The notes under the pieces were generated by a model that was not told the DNA's origin, made no database searches, and saw nothing but the letters and a program-made list of their open reading frames with translations. Positions 16,098 to 24,900 of a DNA stretch of 33,427 nucleotides are shown piece after piece. Each line of letters starts with the position of its first letter. Within the stretch, counting starts at the first letter, position 1. The position numbers and the translations under genes are program-made. Source of the DNA: Candidatus Bipolaricaulota bacterium (GTDB lineage Bacteria; Bipolaricaulota; Bipolaricaulia; UBA7950; UBA9294); assembly GCA_026390315.1 (NCBI GenBank), contig JAPLGE010000057.1, positions 1-33,427 of the forward strand, read 5' to 3'.

Positions 16098-17291
16098 CTA
16101 GATCGCTTCCGCGAAGGCGCGCTTCCCGACCTGGATCAGGAGCGGCGGAGCGAAGGGAACGTCGAGGTCCTCCCGCGCGACCCGCTCGCCCCCGATCTTC
16201 ACCCCGCCCTGGGCGATCAGGCGCTTCGCCTCAGCGCGGCTCGTGACGAGGCCCGAGGCCTCGAGGAGGTCGACGACCCAGATCGTGCCGCCCTCCTTCA
16301 GGAGCGCGCGGTCGATCGACACGCGTGGCACGTCGCTCGGCCGTTCGTGCTGCACGAAGACCCGATCGAACTCGGCCTGAGCGGCGTCGGCTTCCTCCGC
16401 GGAATGGAACTCCTTCACGACCTCACGGGCGAGCTGCCTCTTCCTGTCTCGCGGGGAGGACTCGCGCTGTTCGTCCGGGACATGGGTGAGGGCGTCAAAA
16501 TACGGGCCGGTCGCACCATCGGGAATCGACATGAGCTTCCCAAACATCTCCTTCGGCTCTTCTTGAACGGCGATGTAGTTGTTGAACGACTTGCTCATCT
16601 TCTGCACGCCGTCCGTCCCGACGAGGATGGGGACGAGAACGGCCACCTGCGGGTCCTGGCCGTACTCGCGTTGGATCTCCCGGCCGGCAAGGAGGTTGAA
16701 CCGCTGGTCCTCCCCGCCGAGCTCGACGTCCGCTTCGATCGCCACCGAGTCGTAGGCCTGGGCGAGGGGGTAGAGGAACTCGAGGACCGTGATCGGACGT
16801 TCCTCGGCGAAGCGCTTAGCGAAATCGTCACGCTCGAGCATCCGTGCCACCGTGTACTTCGAGGCCAATTCGATCACGTCGGCGAAGGTGAGTCGCCCGA
16901 GCCACTCGGAGTTGTACCGCACCTCGGTCCTCTTGGGATCGAGGATCTTGAACGCCTGCTCTTCGTAGGTCGCCATGTTCCGCTCGATCTCTTCGGCGGT
17001 GATCATGGGCCGGGTCGCGGAGCGTCCGGACGGGTCACCGATCCGACGCGTGAAGTCCCCCACAACGAGGACTCCCGTGTGGCCGAGGTCCTGGAATTGG
17101 CGCATCTTGCGCAGGGGAACGGCGTTGCCAAGGGTCAGGTGAGGGGCGGACGGGTCGATCCCGAGCTTGACGCGCAGCGCCCTTCCCGTCGCCTCGAAGC
17201 GCTCGAGCTTCCTCGCGAGCTCCTCGCGAGGGACGATCTCGGTCCTCCCTCGCTCGATCTCCGCGAGAGCCTCGGCAATGGGGCGGGTCAT
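16098..17291 (-). CDS. tyrS: Tyrosyl-tRNA synthetase
   Basis: The 397-residue class I enzyme charges tRNA-Tyr. The family markers are the N-terminal EIVPREELARKLE, GDFTRRIGDPSGRS, YPLAQAYDSVAI, the KMSKS loop (GVQKMSKSFNNYI) and a C-terminal S4-like RNA-binding domain (SRAEAKRLIAQGGVKI). It is of the TyrZ-like bacterial type, similar in layout to the Thermus enzyme. The HIGH motif is unusual: where relatives have DLHLGH, this protein has HLTLGN (Thr53 to Asn56), so both catalytic histidines are replaced. The start ATG 17289-17291 lies eight bases after gyrA, with the AGGAGA ribosome site overlapping the gyrA stop; the two genes are co-transcribed. Confidence 0.94.
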   Translation of the reverse strand: MTRPIAEALAEIERGRTEIVPREELARKLERFEATGRALRVKLGIDPSAPHLTLGNAVPLRKMRQFQDLGHTGVLVVGDFTRRIGDPSGRSATRPMITAEEIERNMATYEEQAFKILDPKRTEVRYNSEWLGRLTFADVIELASKYTVARMLERDDFAKRFAEERPITVLEFLYPLAQAYDSVAIEADVELGGEDQRFNLLAGREIQREYGQDPQVAVLVPILVGTDGVQKMSKSFNNYIAVQEEPKEMFGKLMSIPDGATGPYFDALTHVPDEQRESSPRDRKRQLAREVVKEFHSAEEADAAQAEFDRVFVQHERPSDVPRVSIDRALLKEGGTIWVVDLLEASGLVTSRAEAKRLIAQGGVKIGGERVAREDLDVPFAPPLLIQVGKRAFAEAI

Positions 17292-17299
17292 CGCGTCTC

Positions 17300-19702
17300 C
17301 TAGGTCCTCACGACCGCGACGATCCGGTCGTCCGGCTCGAGCTCCATCAGGCGCACTCCGCGCGCGTAGCGACCGTAGGTGTTGATGTCTCCGGCGAAGA
17401 TGCGGATCACCTTCTCGTCCGTGATGATGATGATCTCGTCTTGGTCGGAGACGATTCCGACGGAGACGAGCGAGCCGGACTCGCGATCGAGCTTGATTCC
17501 CTGAACGCCCTTGCCGCCGCGGCCCTGGAGGGGGAAGTCGACGAGCGAGGTCCTCTTCCCGTAGCCGCGCTCGGTCACCATGAGGAGCCTCTTGTCCATC
17601 GTCAGGTCGCGCTCCATGGCGGCCATCCCGATCACTTGGTCGGCCTCTTCGAGGCGGATCCCGATCACTCCACGGGATGGGCGCTTGGTCAGGCGCACTT
17701 CTTCCTCGCGGAAGCGGATGGTCTGCCCTTGGCGCGTGGAGAGGATCAGCTCGCCGTCCCCCGCGCTCGCCGCCACGTCGACCAGGCGGTCATCGTCGTC
17801 GGCGTTCAAGGCGATGATCCCCGCGGTGTGAACGTTCGCGTAGTCGGCGAGCCGGTTCTTGTTGACGATCCCGTTCGCCGTCGCCATGAGGCAGACGCGG
17901 TCCCCGACCTCGGAGAAGCTTTGGACGGGCAGGATCGCCCGCACGACTTCCTCTTGGCCGAGGGCGACGAGGTTGCGCAGGTTCTTCCCCTGCGCGTCCC
18001 GCTTGAGAGAGGGGAGCTTGTACCCCTGCGTGCGGTAGACTTGACGTCGGTCGCTGAACAAGAGGAGTTCATCACGGGCGTTCACGAGCGCCGTACAGCA
18101 GATGTAGTCGTCCTCCTTCGTGCGCTGGCCGATCACTCCCTTGCCGCCGCGTCCCTGGCTCTTGAAGTCGCTCGCCCGCGGGGCGTTGGCGTAGCCCTTC
18201 TGAGTCACGCAGGCCATGAGGTCGTAGTCCGGGATGAGGCTCGCGAAGTCGACCTCCCCGCCCTCGTTCGCGATGAGCGTTCGCCGTTCGTCTCCGTGCT
18301 TCTCGGCGACCTCGCGCAGCTCGCGCTTGATGGTCTCGTCGAGGAGGACCTCGCTGCCGAGGATCTTCTCGTACTCGCCGATCGCCTCGAGCTTCTCCTT
18401 GTGCTCGGCGTCGATCTTCTCCCGTTCGAGCGTCGTGAGCTGGGACAGGCGCATCTTGAGGATGGCGTCCGTCTGCTCATCGGAGAGACCCAGCTCGTCC
18501 TTCAGTCCGGCGGCCGCGCCGGCCGTGTCCTTTGCCTTGCGGATGAGCTCCACAACCCGCTCGATGCGGTCGAGGGCGATCCGGTAGCCTTCCAGGACGT
18601 GGGCCCGCTTCCGGGCGACGTCCAGGCGGTGCTCGGTTCGGCGGCGGACGACCTGGCGGCGGAAGTCGATGAACGAGTTTAGGATCTCCTTCACGGAGAG
18701 CGTGCGCGGGTTTCCATCCAGGATGACGAGGAAGAACGCGGCGAAGGTTCGCTCCAGAGGAGTGAACTTGAAGAGCTGATTGAGCACGACGTTGGGGTTG
18801 GCCGTCTGTTTGAGCTCCACCACGACGCGCAGGCCCGACCGGTCGGATTCGTCGCGCAGGTCGGAGATGCCGTCGATCTCGCCGGAGCGAGCCTTCTCCG
18901 CGATCGCCTCAACGATCGCCGACTTGCGGACCTGGTACGGGATTTCGCTGATCAGGATCGTCTGATCCTCGATCGTCGCCTTCCCTCGCAGCGTGATCTT
19001 GCCCTGACCCGTTCGGTACATCTCTTCGATGCCTTCCCGTCCCATGATGATCCCGCCGGTGGGGAAGTCCGGGCCGGGGATGCGGGCGAGGAGGTCCTTC
19101 ACCGTCGCCTCGGGGTGGTCCATGAGGAAGACGGTCCCCTCGACGAGCTCTCCCAGGTTGTGGGGCGGGATCTGCGTCGTCATCCCAACGGAGATTCCCC
19201 AGGCTCCGTTCATCAGAAGGCTCGGGACCTTCGCCGGCAGGACGACCGGCTCCTGCAGGGAGTCGTCGAAGTTCGGCATCCAGTCGACCGTTTTCTCGCC
19301 CAGCTCCTCGAGGAACTCGCCGGCAATCGGCGTGAGGCGCGCCTCGGTGTAGCGATTCGCCGCCGGGGCGTCGCCGTCGATCGAGCCGAAATTCCCCTGG
19401 CCGTCGATCAGGGGGTAGCGATAGGAGAACGGCTGCGCCATGTTGACCATGGTGTCGTAGATGGCGATGTCCCCGTGCGGGTGGAACTTTCCCATGACCT
19501 CGCCCACGATGCGCGCCGCCTTTTTGTGCGGCTTGCCCGCGGTGAGACCGAGCTCGCTCGTTCCGTAGAGGATCCTACGCTGAACGGGCTTCAGGCCGTC
19601 ACGCACGTCGGGGATCGCTCGGCCGCGGATGACGCTCATCGCGTAGTTGATGTAGGACTGCTCCATCTCGTCTTCGATGAACGTCCGCTCGATTCTCTCC
19701 AT
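17300..19702 (-). CDS. gyrA: DNA gyrase subunit A
   Basis: The 800-residue type IIA topoisomerase subunit cuts and reseals DNA. It has the winged-helix and tower breakage-reunion domain with catalytic Tyr118 ([10 protein letters not shown]), a coiled coil, and a six-bladed C-terminal pinwheel. In the quinolone region [13 protein letters not shown], Ile79 occupies the place of E. coli Ser83 while the Asp87 equivalent (Asp83) is kept. The GyrA-box is QGRGGKG rather than QRRGGKG, and the same sequence recurs in the last blade; no acidic tail follows. ParC is an alternative, but length and the near-intact box favour GyrA. The start has the AGAAGGAC ribosome site and a good promoter; tyrS follows in the same transcript. 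gyrB is not in the window. Confidence 0.93.
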   Translation of the reverse strand: MERIERTFIEDEMEQSYINYAMSVIRGRAIPDVRDGLKPVQRRILYGTSELGLTAGKPHKKAARIVGEVMGKFHPHGDIAIYDTMVNMAQPFSYRYPLIDGQGNFGSIDGDAPAANRYTEARLTPIAGEFLEELGEKTVDWMPNFDDSLQEPVVLPAKVPSLLMNGAWGISVGMTTQIPPHNLGELVEGTVFLMDHPEATVKDLLARIPGPDFPTGGIIMGREGIEEMYRTGQGKITLRGKATIEDQTILISEIPYQVRKSAIVEAIAEKARSGEIDGISDLRDESDRSGLRVVVELKQTANPNVVLNQLFKFTPLERTFAAFFLVILDGNPRTLSVKEILNSFIDFRRQVVRRRTEHRLDVARKRAHVLEGYRIALDRIERVVELIRKAKDTAGAAAGLKDELGLSDEQTDAILKMRLSQLTTLEREKIDAEHKEKLEAIGEYEKILGSEVLLDETIKRELREVAEKHGDERRTLIANEGGEVDFASLIPDYDLMACVTQKGYANAPRASDFKSQGRGGKGVIGQRTKEDDYICCTALVNARDELLLFSDRRQVYRTQGYKLPSLKRDAQGKNLRNLVALGQEEVVRAILPVQSFSEVGDRVCLMATANGIVNKNRLADYANVHTAGIIALNADDDDRLVDVAASAGDGELILSTRQGQTIRFREEEVRLTKRPSRGVIGIRLEEADQVIGMAAMERDLTMDKRLLMVTERGYGKRTSLVDFPLQGRGGKGVQGIKLDRESGSLVSVGIVSDQDEIIIITDEKVIRIFAGDINTYGRYARGVRLMELEPDDRIVAVVRT

Positions 19703-19736
19703 GGTCGATCGTCCTTCTCTCGTGGACTAGAGGGCA

Positions 19737-19765
19737 AGATTACCGAAACGACGGACAGGATTCAA
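19737..19765 (-). promoter_or_regulatory. Promoter of gyrA-tyrS
   Basis: On the minus strand TTGAAT (19760-19765) is followed after 17 bases by TAATCT (19737-19742). Both boxes are close to the sigma70 consensus at the ideal spacing. The leader to the gyrA ATG at 19702 would be about 30 bases. The remaining gap from here to 19889 has only short GC-rich inverted repeats and no gene. Confidence 0.7.
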
Positions 19766-19889
19766 GTTCGCGCCGTTTTGCCGACGGTCTTGGCGTCGAG
19801 ACTACCGCGGGCCGAAAAGGCCGGGCCAAGGGCACGGGAACCCCGACCCAAGGTCCGTCACGTCGCAGGAAAGGCCGCGACAGTCGAAT

Positions 19890-21050
19890 CTAGGTGATGC
19901 TGAACGGGTCTACCGCGTCGCGCAGGGCGTCTCCCATGAAGTTGAACGCCAGCACCGAGATGACGATGAACCCGCCCGGAATGAGCTGCCAGGGGTGCGT
20001 CTCGATTCCGGCGATGTTGGACGCGCCGTTCAGGAGCTGCCCCCAACTCGTCATGGGCTCTCGGATCCCGTACCCAAGGAAGCTTAGGCCCGCCTCGGTG
20101 AGCATCATGCCGGGGATCGTCAGGGTCGCCGAGACGACGAGGAAGCTCGTGACGTTCGGAATGATGTGGCGCAGGATCACGCGAACGTCGCTCGCGCCGG
20201 CCGCTCGAGCCGCGTTGACGAAGTCCATCTCGCGAATGGCGAGGATCTGCCCGCGGATGACGCGAGCCGTGCCGGCCCAGCTGATGAGCGCCAGCGCGAT
20301 GATGATCCCGAGGAAGACGGCGACCGGAGAGAGGCCGAGGCCGGCCAGGGCCGCGCCCGCCGCGAGGAGGATGGGGAAGCCGGGGATGGCCATGAAGACC
20401 TCTCCGATGCGCTGCAGGATCATGTCCACCCCGCCGCCGTAGTAGCCGGAGACCCCGCCGAGGAAGATGGCGATCGGGAAGGCGATCAGGACGACGAGAG
20501 GCCCGACGGCGAGAGAGACTCGGCTCCCGTGGATCGTCCGCGAGAAGACGTCGCGGCCGAACGTGTCGCTTCCGAAGAGGAAGAGCGGAGCCTGAGTCCC
20601 GTCTGTCGCCTGCGCGCCGAGGAGGTGGATGTTCGACTTGAAGAGCCCCAAGACCTTGTAGTCGGCCCCCCGGACGAAGAAGCGGATGTAGTACTTCACG
20701 GATCTATTCTCGGTGAACTTCGGCGCGTAGGTCTCCGGATCCACCGTTCGCTGGGTGGCGTAGATGAAAGGGCGCACCGTCGTCCCCTCCTCGCTCCGGA
20801 AGTGGAGCGACGACGGCGGGGCGAACGGGTACTGCCGGAACTGCTGGGCGTACGGGTACGGAGCGAAGAAGTCGGCGAAGATCGCGAGGAGCGCGAAGAT
20901 CGCGATGATCACCATGCCGATGTTTCCCAGCCGATGCCTTCGGAAGGCCCGCCAGATCATCTGGCTCTGGGAGCGGCTGACGTAGCCAGGCTGTGCGACT
21001 TCCCTTGCGCCTTTCTTCTTCCTAGACCTATTCCAGAATCCCTTGGCCAT
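19890..21050 (-). CDS. ABC transporter permease, DppC/OppC type
   Basis: This 386-residue inner-membrane permease has an N-terminal OppC_N-like helix (about residues 42-62), a long external insert (about 65-150), then the binding-protein-dependent transport domain. Its EAA loop reads EMDFVNAARAAGASDVRVILRHIIPN. The long insert, including RPFIYATQRTVDPETY and YYIRFFVRGADYKVLGLF, is typical of a subgroup of peptide or oligosaccharide importers common in thermophilic bacteria. The start is ATG 21048-21050 with GAAGGA upstream; the ORF track's 21101 start would overlap the preceding gene. It is the last gene of the operon (secreted protein, binding protein, permease, permease). Specificity, peptide or sugar, cannot be read from the sequence. 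Confidence 0.9.
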   Translation of the reverse strand: MAKGFWNRSRKKKGAREVAQPGYVSRSQSQMIWRAFRRHRLGNIGMVIIAIFALLAIFADFFAPYPYAQQFRQYPFAPPSSLHFRSEEGTTVRPFIYATQRTVDPETYAPKFTENRSVKYYIRFFVRGADYKVLGLFKSNIHLLGAQATDGTQAPLFLFGSDTFGRDVFSRTIHGSRVSLAVGPLVVLIAFPIAIFLGGVSGYYGGGVDMILQRIGEVFMAIPGFPILLAAGAALAGLGLSPVAVFLGIIIALALISWAGTARVIRGQILAIREMDFVNAARAAGASDVRVILRHIIPNVTSFLVVSATLTIPGMMLTEAGLSFLGYGIREPMTSWGQLLNGASNIAGIETHPWQLIPGGFIVISVLAFNFMGDALRDAVDPFSIT

Positions 21051-21070
21051 GGTCCTTCGGCACTCCCTTT

Positions 21071-22063
21071 CTAGTTGTAGCGGATGCGCGGATCGACCCA
21101 AGCGAGGAGGATGTCAGCAACAAGGTTCCCGATCAGCAGGAACAGGCTGAAGAAGAGAAGGGCGCCCATGATCACGTAGTCGTCCTGGGCCGTGAGGGAG
21201 CTGAAGAACGCGCGCTCCACGGTGGGGAGGTTAAGGATCGTCGCTGCGATCAGCGACCCGCTGACCAGGTTGGGGAGGGAGAGTCCCAGTAAGCTCACCA
21301 GAGGGTTGATCGCGTTTCTCACCGCGTGCTTGTAGATGACGATCCTCTCGGAGAGGCCCTTGGCGCGGGCGGTCTGGATGTACTGAAGCGAGAGCGTGTC
21401 GAGGAGGCTCGCGCGCATGTAGCGCAAGAGGCCCGCCATGCCGATCGTCCCGATCACGAGCCAGGCCGGCCAGATGTGCCACAGGAAGTTGCCGAGCTTG
21501 GCGAACGACCACGGGGCGTCGATGAAACGGTTGTCGAACAGGCCGCCGATTCCGAGGCCGTGCTGGCCCACGTGGAAGACGCCGACGAGGAGCCACAGGA
21601 GAACGAGGGCGAAGAAGAAGGCGGGGAAGGAGAGCCCGAGGAACCCAAAGAACGTGAGCGTGTGGTCGCTCAGCTTGTACTTGTGCGTGGCCGAATAGAT
21701 CCCCAAAGGGATGGCGATCGCCCAGGTGACGAACATGGTCGTGAGGGAGACGATGAAGGTCCACATGAGACGACCGCCCTCGAAGAGCGTGTAGAAGACC
21801 GGGCGTCTCGTCTCGAAGGAGGTTCCGAAGTCGCCTCGCGTGAGGATCCCCTTGAACCAGTACCAGTAGCGCACAAGGGGCGGCTGGTCCAGGCCGTAGC
21901 GCTTCGCCATCTCGGCGATCGTCTGCTGAGTGACGAACGGATTCGTCTTCATCTTCGTCAGGTAGTCGCCCGGCATGATCTCGATCAGCATGAACGAGAT
22001 GAGCGAGACGACGAGGAGGAGGGGGAGCATGTACAAGGTCCGCCGCACGATGAAAGTCAGCAC
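21071..22063 (-). CDS. ABC transporter permease, DppB/OppB type
   Basis: This 330-residue permease has six helices, beginning with the family N-terminus (FIVRRTLYMLPLLLVVSLISF, then EIMPGDYL). The EAA loop is LQYIQTARAKGLSERIVIYKHAVRNAI. It pairs with the OppC-type permease 20 bases downstream to form the membrane channel. The start is GTG 22061-22063, with AAAGGAG five bases upstream. A 14-bp hairpin separates it from the binding-protein gene. No ATP-binding subunit is encoded in the window, so the ATPases must come from elsewhere in the genome. Confidence 0.92.
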   Translation of the reverse strand: MLTFIVRRTLYMLPLLLVVSLISFMLIEIMPGDYLTKMKTNPFVTQQTIAEMAKRYGLDQPPLVRYWYWFKGILTRGDFGTSFETRRPVFYTLFEGGRLMWTFIVSLTTMFVTWAIAIPLGIYSATHKYKLSDHTLTFFGFLGLSFPAFFFALVLLWLLVGVFHVGQHGLGIGGLFDNRFIDAPWSFAKLGNFLWHIWPAWLVIGTIGMAGLLRYMRASLLDTLSLQYIQTARAKGLSERIVIYKHAVRNAINPLVSLLGLSLPNLVSGSLIAATILNLPTVERAFFSSLTAQDDYVIMGALLFFSLFLLIGNLVADILLAWVDPRIRYN

Positions 22064-22084
22064 GGGCGCTCCTTTGGGGTGAAT

Positions 22085-22117
22085 CCTGGGGCACGGTCAC
22101 GAGGACCGTGCCCCAGG
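22085..22117 (-). promoter_or_regulatory. Perfect 14-bp intercistronic hairpin between binding-protein and permease genes
   Basis: CCTGGGGCACGGTC (22085-22098) and GACCGTGCCCCAGG (22104-22117) are exact reverse complements around a 5-base loop. The hairpin begins about 20 bases after the binding-protein stop and ends about 21 bases before the permease ribosome site. There is no T-tract, so it is more likely an mRNA-stability or partial-attenuation element that keeps the binding protein in excess over the permeases, as known for other ABC operons. Confidence 0.7.
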
Positions 22118-22136
22118 CACTTGTGTGTCTTGGCTC

Positions 22137-23963
22137 CTACGACTTCCGGAAGATGAAGTCCATCGTCAGACCGTTGTTCCCGCTCGGCGTGGCGTTTGGA
22201 CTCGCCACCTGAGCGTTCCCGATCCGGTTGTAGTAGGAGTAGACGAACGCCTGGTTGATCGTGTAGAGGAAGCCGAGGTCCTGAGAAAGGATGATCTGGT
22301 ACTCTTTGTAGTACTCGAACACCTTGTCAAGGTCAAACTCGGCCGCGGCCAGGTTGGTCAGTTCGTCGACGCGCTTCTCAACTTCGGTGATGTCGCCCGT
22401 CGCCGCGGAGTAGTGCCAGGCGTGCAGGCCGCCCGTGGACATGTAGACGTTCGCCCCGCTGTGCGGCTCGGTGCCGCCGGTCAGGCCGAGGTAGATCGCC
22501 TTGTAGTCCTCCTGGCCCATCAAGCGGTTCACGAGGACGTTGAAGTCGATGAACGCGGTAGTAACCTTAAGGTTCACCTTCTTTGCGTCGTCGGCGATGA
22601 TCAGGCACGCGCCCTCGCGGGTGGTGTTCCCGGCGTTGGTGTTGAGCTCGATCTCGACGGGCGTCCCGTCGGCGAAGTCTCGGTAGCCGTCGCCGTTCGT
22701 ATCCTTGAGCCCGATCTCGTCGAGGAGGGCCGCGGCCTTCTCCAGGTCATACGGGAAGACGACCGCGTTCTTCTCGGTCACGGGGCCCGCGTACTTCTCG
22801 CGTCCGGCATAGTACGGCGAGAGGTAGCTGACCGGGCTCCACTGCGGCACGGCCAGGCCGTTGAAGAGGTTCCGGATCATCGTGTCCTTGTCAAAGAGGT
22901 GAGCCAAGGCCTGGCGGAACTTGAGGTTCCGGAAGAGCTCGCGGTACTTGGTGTCCTGGGTGTCCCAGTTGAGGACGACCCACGTCGTGCCGAAGCCCGG
23001 CATCTCCTTGTTCACGAGGACCGTCAGGTTCTTCTGCTTCTCTTCGGGCTTGAGGATCGGGATGTCCTGCGGCCGCGGCGCGAAGCAATCGATCTCGCCG
23101 TTCTGATACTTCAGGAGCAGGACGTCCTGGCTCGCGACCGTGAGCACCACGTACTTGTCGAGGTACGGGAGCTGGGTGCCCTTCGGGTCGTAGTGATAGT
23201 AGTAGGGGTTCCGCTTCATGACCACGTTCAGGTCGGGCGTGTAGCTCTCGACCATGAACGCGCCCATGCCGACGAGATCCTTGGGATTCGTGTCGAGGCC
23301 CCAGACCTGGTTGAACGCGTCCGCGGCCACCTCGGGATGAAGCTTGTGCACGAACTGCTCAAGCTTGTGCTTCGGCAGGATGTTCGCCGTCATGCTGTTC
23401 AGGATCGGGCGGAACGCCACCGAACAGACGACCTTCACCGTGTAATCGTCGACCTTCTCCACGACCGGGAAGTTCCCGTCGGGGAGCTGGAGGACATCGC
23501 GGGTGTCGGTCTCGACGTCCTCGTTCAGGTAGAGGTCCATGAACGAGAAGACGACGTCATCCGCCGTGAACGGCGTGCCGTCGGACCACTTGAGGCCCTG
23601 CCGGAGCTTGAACGTGATGACCTTGTTCTCGTCCGAGACCTCCCAGCTCTTGGCGAGCTCGGGGTCGTAGCCGGCCGTGATCGGGTTCAGGTTGACGAGA
23701 CCCGGCTGCATGATGTTCGTGTACTGGGTCGTGCTCGTCTCGTGAGCCGTGACCGCATTCCACTTCTTCGGGTTCGAGATGGTGCCGACGTAGACCGTCC
23801 CGCCGCGGACGCCCGGCTCGAGCGCCGCGTAATCCGTCCCTGCGACTCCCAAGGGGACGATGACCGCGTCGGCCGGCTGCTTGTCATAGCCTTGGGCCGA
23901 GACGGCGACCGGGATCATCAGAATGGCCGTCAAAGCCGCCAAAATCACGATCAGTCTTTTCAT
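22137..23963 (-). CDS. ABC transporter solute-binding protein, family 5 (peptide/oligosaccharide type)
   Basis: This 608-residue exported protein has a signal peptide (KRLIVILAALTAILMIPVAVSAQ) and a family-5 binding fold. Landmarks are NLNPITAGYDPELAKSWEVS, FKLRQGLKWSDGTPFTADDVVFS and LKFRQALAHLFDKDTMI. It would capture peptides or related solutes outside the inner membrane for the two permeases encoded next. No lipobox is present, so it is probably free in the periplasm. The ATG start at 23961-23963 has AAGGAGGG upstream. It lies 27 bases after the gene for an unknown secreted protein and is followed by a strong hairpin. Ligand specificity is not predictable; family-5 proteins also bind sugars, nickel and other solutes. 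Confidence 0.93.
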   Translation of the reverse strand: MKRLIVILAALTAILMIPVAVSAQGYDKQPADAVIVPLGVAGTDYAALEPGVRGGTVYVGTISNPKKWNAVTAHETSTTQYTNIMQPGLVNLNPITAGYDPELAKSWEVSDENKVITFKLRQGLKWSDGTPFTADDVVFSFMDLYLNEDVETDTRDVLQLPDGNFPVVEKVDDYTVKVVCSVAFRPILNSMTANILPKHKLEQFVHKLHPEVAADAFNQVWGLDTNPKDLVGMGAFMVESYTPDLNVVMKRNPYYYHYDPKGTQLPYLDKYVVLTVASQDVLLLKYQNGEIDCFAPRPQDIPILKPEEKQKNLTVLVNKEMPGFGTTWVVLNWDTQDTKYRELFRNLKFRQALAHLFDKDTMIRNLFNGLAVPQWSPVSYLSPYYAGREKYAGPVTEKNAVVFPYDLEKAAALLDEIGLKDTNGDGYRDFADGTPVEIELNTNAGNTTREGACLIIADDAKKVNLKVTTAFIDFNVLVNRLMGQEDYKAIYLGLTGGTEPHSGANVYMSTGGLHAWHYSAATGDITEVEKRVDELTNLAAAEFDLDKVFEYYKEYQIILSQDLGFLYTINQAFVYSYYNRIGNAQVASPNATPSGNNGLTMDFIFRKS

Positions 23964-23990
23964 ACCGGTTTCCCTCCTTTTCGTTTCAGG

Positions 23991-24797
23991 CTACAGACCA
24001 AACTGATAGGCCAACGCGTCCTGGTACGCCTGCCGATACTCGGCGCTCTTGATGTTGAGGACGCCAAGGAGCTTCGTCTCAAGATCCGTGACCGACGTGC
24101 TGAGGAGGAGCGGCGTCAGCGCCACTTTCCCCGCCACGCGGAGCCCTTCGCTCGAACCGCTGATCGCGAGGGTCTCGTACTCGGCCTGGGTCTTGGGGGC
24201 GAAGGACAGGTACCAGCCGCCCAGGGTCTCCCCGGCGGCGTAGGCGAGCTCGGCGCTCTCGCTCGTCACGGCCGCCTTCTCCAGGACGGGGATGCTCACG
24301 ATGTTCACGTTGGTGCGCGACTTGACGTAATAGGCCTTCGCGGCCGCGAGCCGCGATTCGTGGGTCGCCGCCGTGTCCGTGGCCATCGTTTTCAGAGCCG
24401 CCGCTGCCTTGGTGATGAGGAGCACCTGGATCGGATCGATCGCGGCGACCCGCACCATCTCAGCGACCTTCGCGTCGTTGATGATGGCCGTCAGATCGGC
24501 CTCAGTCATCGTCTTGGCGCTGACCTTTCCCGTCCAGATGATGGACAGGGCCCCGCTCGCCGCCGTGCGGAGGCCGATAGTCAGGCCGTTCGCGGCGAGA
24601 TCCTTCAGATAGTCTTCGGTCTTCGTCCCCGCGTAGCTCTTGGCCAGCGCGATGCCGGCCGCGGCGTTGATCTCGGGGATCAGTTCGCCGGTGGCAACGG
24701 CCTCAAGCTGTGCCGCCGTATAGGCGAACGCCGTAAACGCGAACAGCGCGAGCATGCAGGCGAACGCACCCAATGCCCGAAGGCGCGAAACTCCCAT
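23991..24797 (-). CDS. Uncharacterised secreted helical protein heading the ABC transporter operon
   Basis: I do not recognise this 268-residue protein. It has a clear signal peptide (ALGAFACMLALFAFTAFAY) and a mature part that is Ala-rich and mostly helical. Pieces resembling one another suggest degenerate helical repeats (for example AIINDAKVAEMVRVAAIDP and KAYYVKSRTNVNIVSIP). There are no cysteines in the mature chain, no lipobox and no catalytic motif. It is the first gene of the operon with its own strong ribosome site (AAGGAGG, six bases from ATG) and precedes the binding-protein gene by 27 bases, so it is probably made in similar amounts. A role as accessory or binding partner of the importer is inference from position only. 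Confidence 0.8.
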   Translation of the reverse strand: MGVSRLRALGAFACMLALFAFTAFAYTAAQLEAVATGELIPEINAAAGIALAKSYAGTKTEDYLKDLAANGLTIGLRTAASGALSIIWTGKVSAKTMTEADLTAIINDAKVAEMVRVAAIDPIQVLLITKAAAALKTMATDTAATHESRLAAAKAYYVKSRTNVNIVSIPVLEKAAVTSESAELAYAAGETLGGWYLSFAPKTQAEYETLAISGSSEGLRVAGKVALTPLLLSTSVTDLETKLLGVLNIKSAEYRQAYQDALAYQFGL

Positions 24798-24823
24798 TGG
24801 TAACCTCCTTTAGTATCCTCCTA

Positions 24824-24842
24824 AGCCAAGCGAACCTTGGCT
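24824..24842 (-). promoter_or_regulatory. Leader hairpin before the secreted-protein/ABC operon
   Basis: AGCCAAG (24824-24830) and CTTGGCT (24836-24842) form a perfect 7-bp hairpin with a 5-base loop. It lies within the approximately 97-base leader, just upstream of two successive purine-rich tracts (TTAGGAGG and AAAGGAGG) before the ATG. It could protect the message or modulate translation; it is not a terminator since no T-run follows. Confidence 0.45.
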
Positions 24843-24900
24843 CTGCCTCGGACGCTCTTTCGATCCAGTGGAGAGTCCGCTAACCGACCAGACTTATCCC

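Noticed and set aside
19810-19822. GGCC-GAAAA-GGCC hairpin as terminator of the ABC operon
   Set aside because: The stem is only four base pairs and no T-run follows in the right place, so it is not strong enough to call.
22125-24803. 892-residue ORF on the plus strand opposite the binding-protein and unknown secreted-protein genes
   Set aside because: It covers two genes with signal peptides and good ribosome sites on the other strand and shows only low-complexity Val/Asp/Arg/Leu composition.
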